Assembly (NCBI GenBank): GCA_003116975.1
Contig: BGKB01000180.1
Span: 1-64,000 of the forward strand
Reading direction: 5' to 3'
DNA length: 64,000 bases
Origin: Aurantiochytrium sp. KH105
Taxonomy: Eukaryota; Sar; Bigyra; Thraustochytrida; Thraustochytriidae
Part shown: positions 62,769 to 64,000 of the stretch, one piece after another
How positions within the stretch are numbered: the stretch's first letter is position 1
How the letters are laid out: each line of letters starts with the position of its first letter
Notes under the pieces: generated by a model
The model's input: only the letters and a program-made list of their open reading frames with translations
The model's database searches: none
What the model was told of the DNA's origin: nothing
Made by a program: the position numbers and the translations under genes

Positions 62769-63659
62769 ATGAAGGTCTTTGTCACGAGCGCCACCGGCTG
62801 GGTCGGGTCAGGCGTCACAAGGCTGCTTCTCGAGGGGGGGCACGAAGTCACGGCGCTCGTGCGCTCCGAGGCGTCGGAAAAGAAGGCCAAGGAAGCAGGC
62901 GCAAAGACTGTATTTGGCGATCTCGAAAAACTTGATGTCCTCAAGGAAGCAGCAAAGGCCGCCGACGCTGTTATCCACACGGCCTTCATTCACGATTTTG
63001 CCCGCTACGCCGAGTGCGTGGCGATCGACAAGGCGGCCGTCAGCGCAATTCTCGACAGTCTATCTGGCTCTGGCAAGACTTTTGTCCTCGCTTCCGGGCT
63101 CCTGGGCACCGGAGATGAAGACACGCTGCCGCCCCTCGACGGCTTCTTATCCATTCGCGGCGCTGTCGAACGTCTTGTGCTCGAGCGTGGCGAGAAGGAA
63201 AAGATCCGCATTGCCGTCATGCGTCTGCCGCCTTCGGTCCACGGCGTCGGCGAGAAGGGTTTTGTGCCCATGCTCCACGGCATTGCCAAGGCCAAGGGCG
63301 TTTCGGCCTACGTTGACGAGGGCGACAACCGCTGGGCTGCAGTGCATCGCGATGACGCCGCTCGCGCCTTTGTGCTGGCGATGACCAAGGGTCCGGACGG
63401 CCAGCGTGCTCATGCGGTGGCTGAGCCAGAGGGCGTCCGTCTGCGGGACATCGCCGAGGCGATCGGCAAGCAGCTCGACATTCCTGTCAAGTCGATCTCG
63501 GGCGAGGACGCTGTGAACGAGCACTTTGGCGGCTTCGCAGGCTTTGTCTCGCTGACGATGACCTCCCCGCCCACGACGCTGACGCAAGAGCGTCTTGGCT
63601 GGAAGCCTGAGGCTCGCAGCCTTCTTGATGACATCGCGGATCCCGCGTACTTTGCCTAG
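62769..63659 (+). CDS. Atypical/extended SDR, NAD(P)-dependent epimerase/dehydratase-like
   Basis: 296 residues, a single Rossmann-fold domain. The nucleotide-binding motif TSATGWVGSGVTRLLLEGGH (residues 6-25) is the GxxGxxG-type of extended SDRs, and the second strand ends LVRSE, compatible with NADPH. VFGDLEKLDVL and AADAVIHTAF follow the family pattern. The usual YxxxK catalytic pair is not clear: the region FLSIRGAVERLVLERGEKEK has no Tyr, so it may be an atypical SDR. VHRDDAARAFVLAM and LGWKP match the C-terminal family blocks. Closest in style to bacterial and fungal NAD-dependent epimerase family members of unknown substrate; transfer from bacteria is possible but unproven. First ATG used. 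Confidence 0.88.
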   Translation: MKVFVTSATGWVGSGVTRLLLEGGHEVTALVRSEASEKKAKEAGAKTVFGDLEKLDVLKEAAKAADAVIHTAFIHDFARYAECVAIDKAAVSAILDSLSGSGKTFVLASGLLGTGDEDTLPPLDGFLSIRGAVERLVLERGEKEKIRIAVMRLPPSVHGVGEKGFVPMLHGIAKAKGVSAYVDEGDNRWAAVHRDDAARAFVLAMTKGPDGQRAHAVAEPEGVRLRDIAEAIGKQLDIPVKSISGEDAVNEHFGGFAGFVSLTMTSPPTTLTQERLGWKPEARSLLDDIADPAYFA

Positions 63660-64000
63660 AGAACATCACAAACACTAAACCTCATCTTCTGCTTGTTCCG
63701 TATCTTTTATTTTCTGATTTCCAGCAAAGCTTTTGCGATCGTGCTTAGGCTGCTGAAGCACGCATCTTACATACGTTGCTCCAGCCTCTTCAGCATCTGT
63801 CGACGTGCATATCTCACACCTATCTTCTCCTCGATTCTCTCGCCTGTTACGACCAACTCGGCCTGGACCTCCACGATCACCAGCTTCGCGTGTCCGTTCA
63901 TGATGCACACCCAAGCCCGGGCTCGTCCTCATAGTACCTCGGGTACTTCCGCCAAGGCGCCGGCGCCCGTGGCTCCGCCTTCGCGGCTCCCCCTTCGTGG
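63660..64000. other. Right edge, possible 3' exon of a minus-strand gene
   Basis: A minus-strand open frame enters from the window edge and stays open to about 63675, rich in Arg/Gly/Glu; two other frames give short segments that look protein-like (ending WRKYPRYYEDEPG, and KLVIVEVQAELVVTGERIEE). No exon structure could be settled, so no product is named. Confidence 0.25.

Overview
The window is nuclear DNA from a GC-rich, intron-poor microbial eukaryote. Eukaryote-only genes settle this: histones H3 and H4, THO complex subunit 1, U2 snRNP A', a DCN1-type neddylation factor, a USP deubiquitinase and a NIPA-family transporter. Very long intronless reading frames, Pro/Thr-rich surface proteins, glutamine and acidic homopolymer tracts and a cluster of wax-ester-synthase/DGAT genes suggest a heterotrophic stramenopile, most likely a thraustochytrid (Labyrinthulomycete). 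That assignment is an inference from style and content; no marker was compared with a database.

Layout. 0.7-4.6 kb: DCN1-like (+) and THOC1 (+, one intron). 4.9-15.6 kb, minus strand: a secreted sulfatase with PAN-like repeats, an EGF-like/7TM protein, and a 1198-residue coiled-coil protein. 16.3-20.7 kb: a 1477-residue IQ-motif protein (+). 20.8-30.5 kb, minus strand: a NIPA-like transporter with a PDZ-like tail, then three tandem WS/DGAT acyltransferase paralogues. 30.5-34.9 kb: an accessory patch with a decayed PIF/Harbinger-like transposase, an uncharacterised convergent ORF and a tandem repeat built from inverted motifs. 35.0-36.5 kb: a divergent H3/H4 pair. 36.5-45.9 kb: a Pro/Thr-rich membrane protein, 1-Cys peroxiredoxin, U2A' fused to a SAP-like motif, and a Q-rich putative regulator. 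46.9-64 kb: a spliced HAD hydrolase, a TPR protein, a J-domain protein, an uncharacterised coiled-coil-type protein, a USP36/42-like deubiquitinase, a WW-like-motif protein, a two-TM protein and an atypical SDR; a minus-strand gene may enter at the right edge.

Genes working together. THOC1 and U2A' belong to mRNA export and splicing. DCN1 and the USP belong to ubiquitin-like modification, though they are not adjacent. The three WS/DGAT genes form the only obvious functional cluster and point to storage-lipid (wax ester or triacylglycerol) synthesis. The H3/H4 pair shares a divergent promoter, identical 5'-leader elements and an identical-stem 3' hairpin, indicating co-regulation.

Most promising undescribed signal: the histone 3' hairpin (GGTGTT/AACACC stem, 7-nt loop) 138-144 nt after both stop codons, together with a 27-nt element repeated in inverted orientation in both 5' leaders. 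Only two introns could be supported from sequence; both begin GTACGT. Where a long reading frame opens with a non-ATG codon, the first in-frame ATG was used as start.
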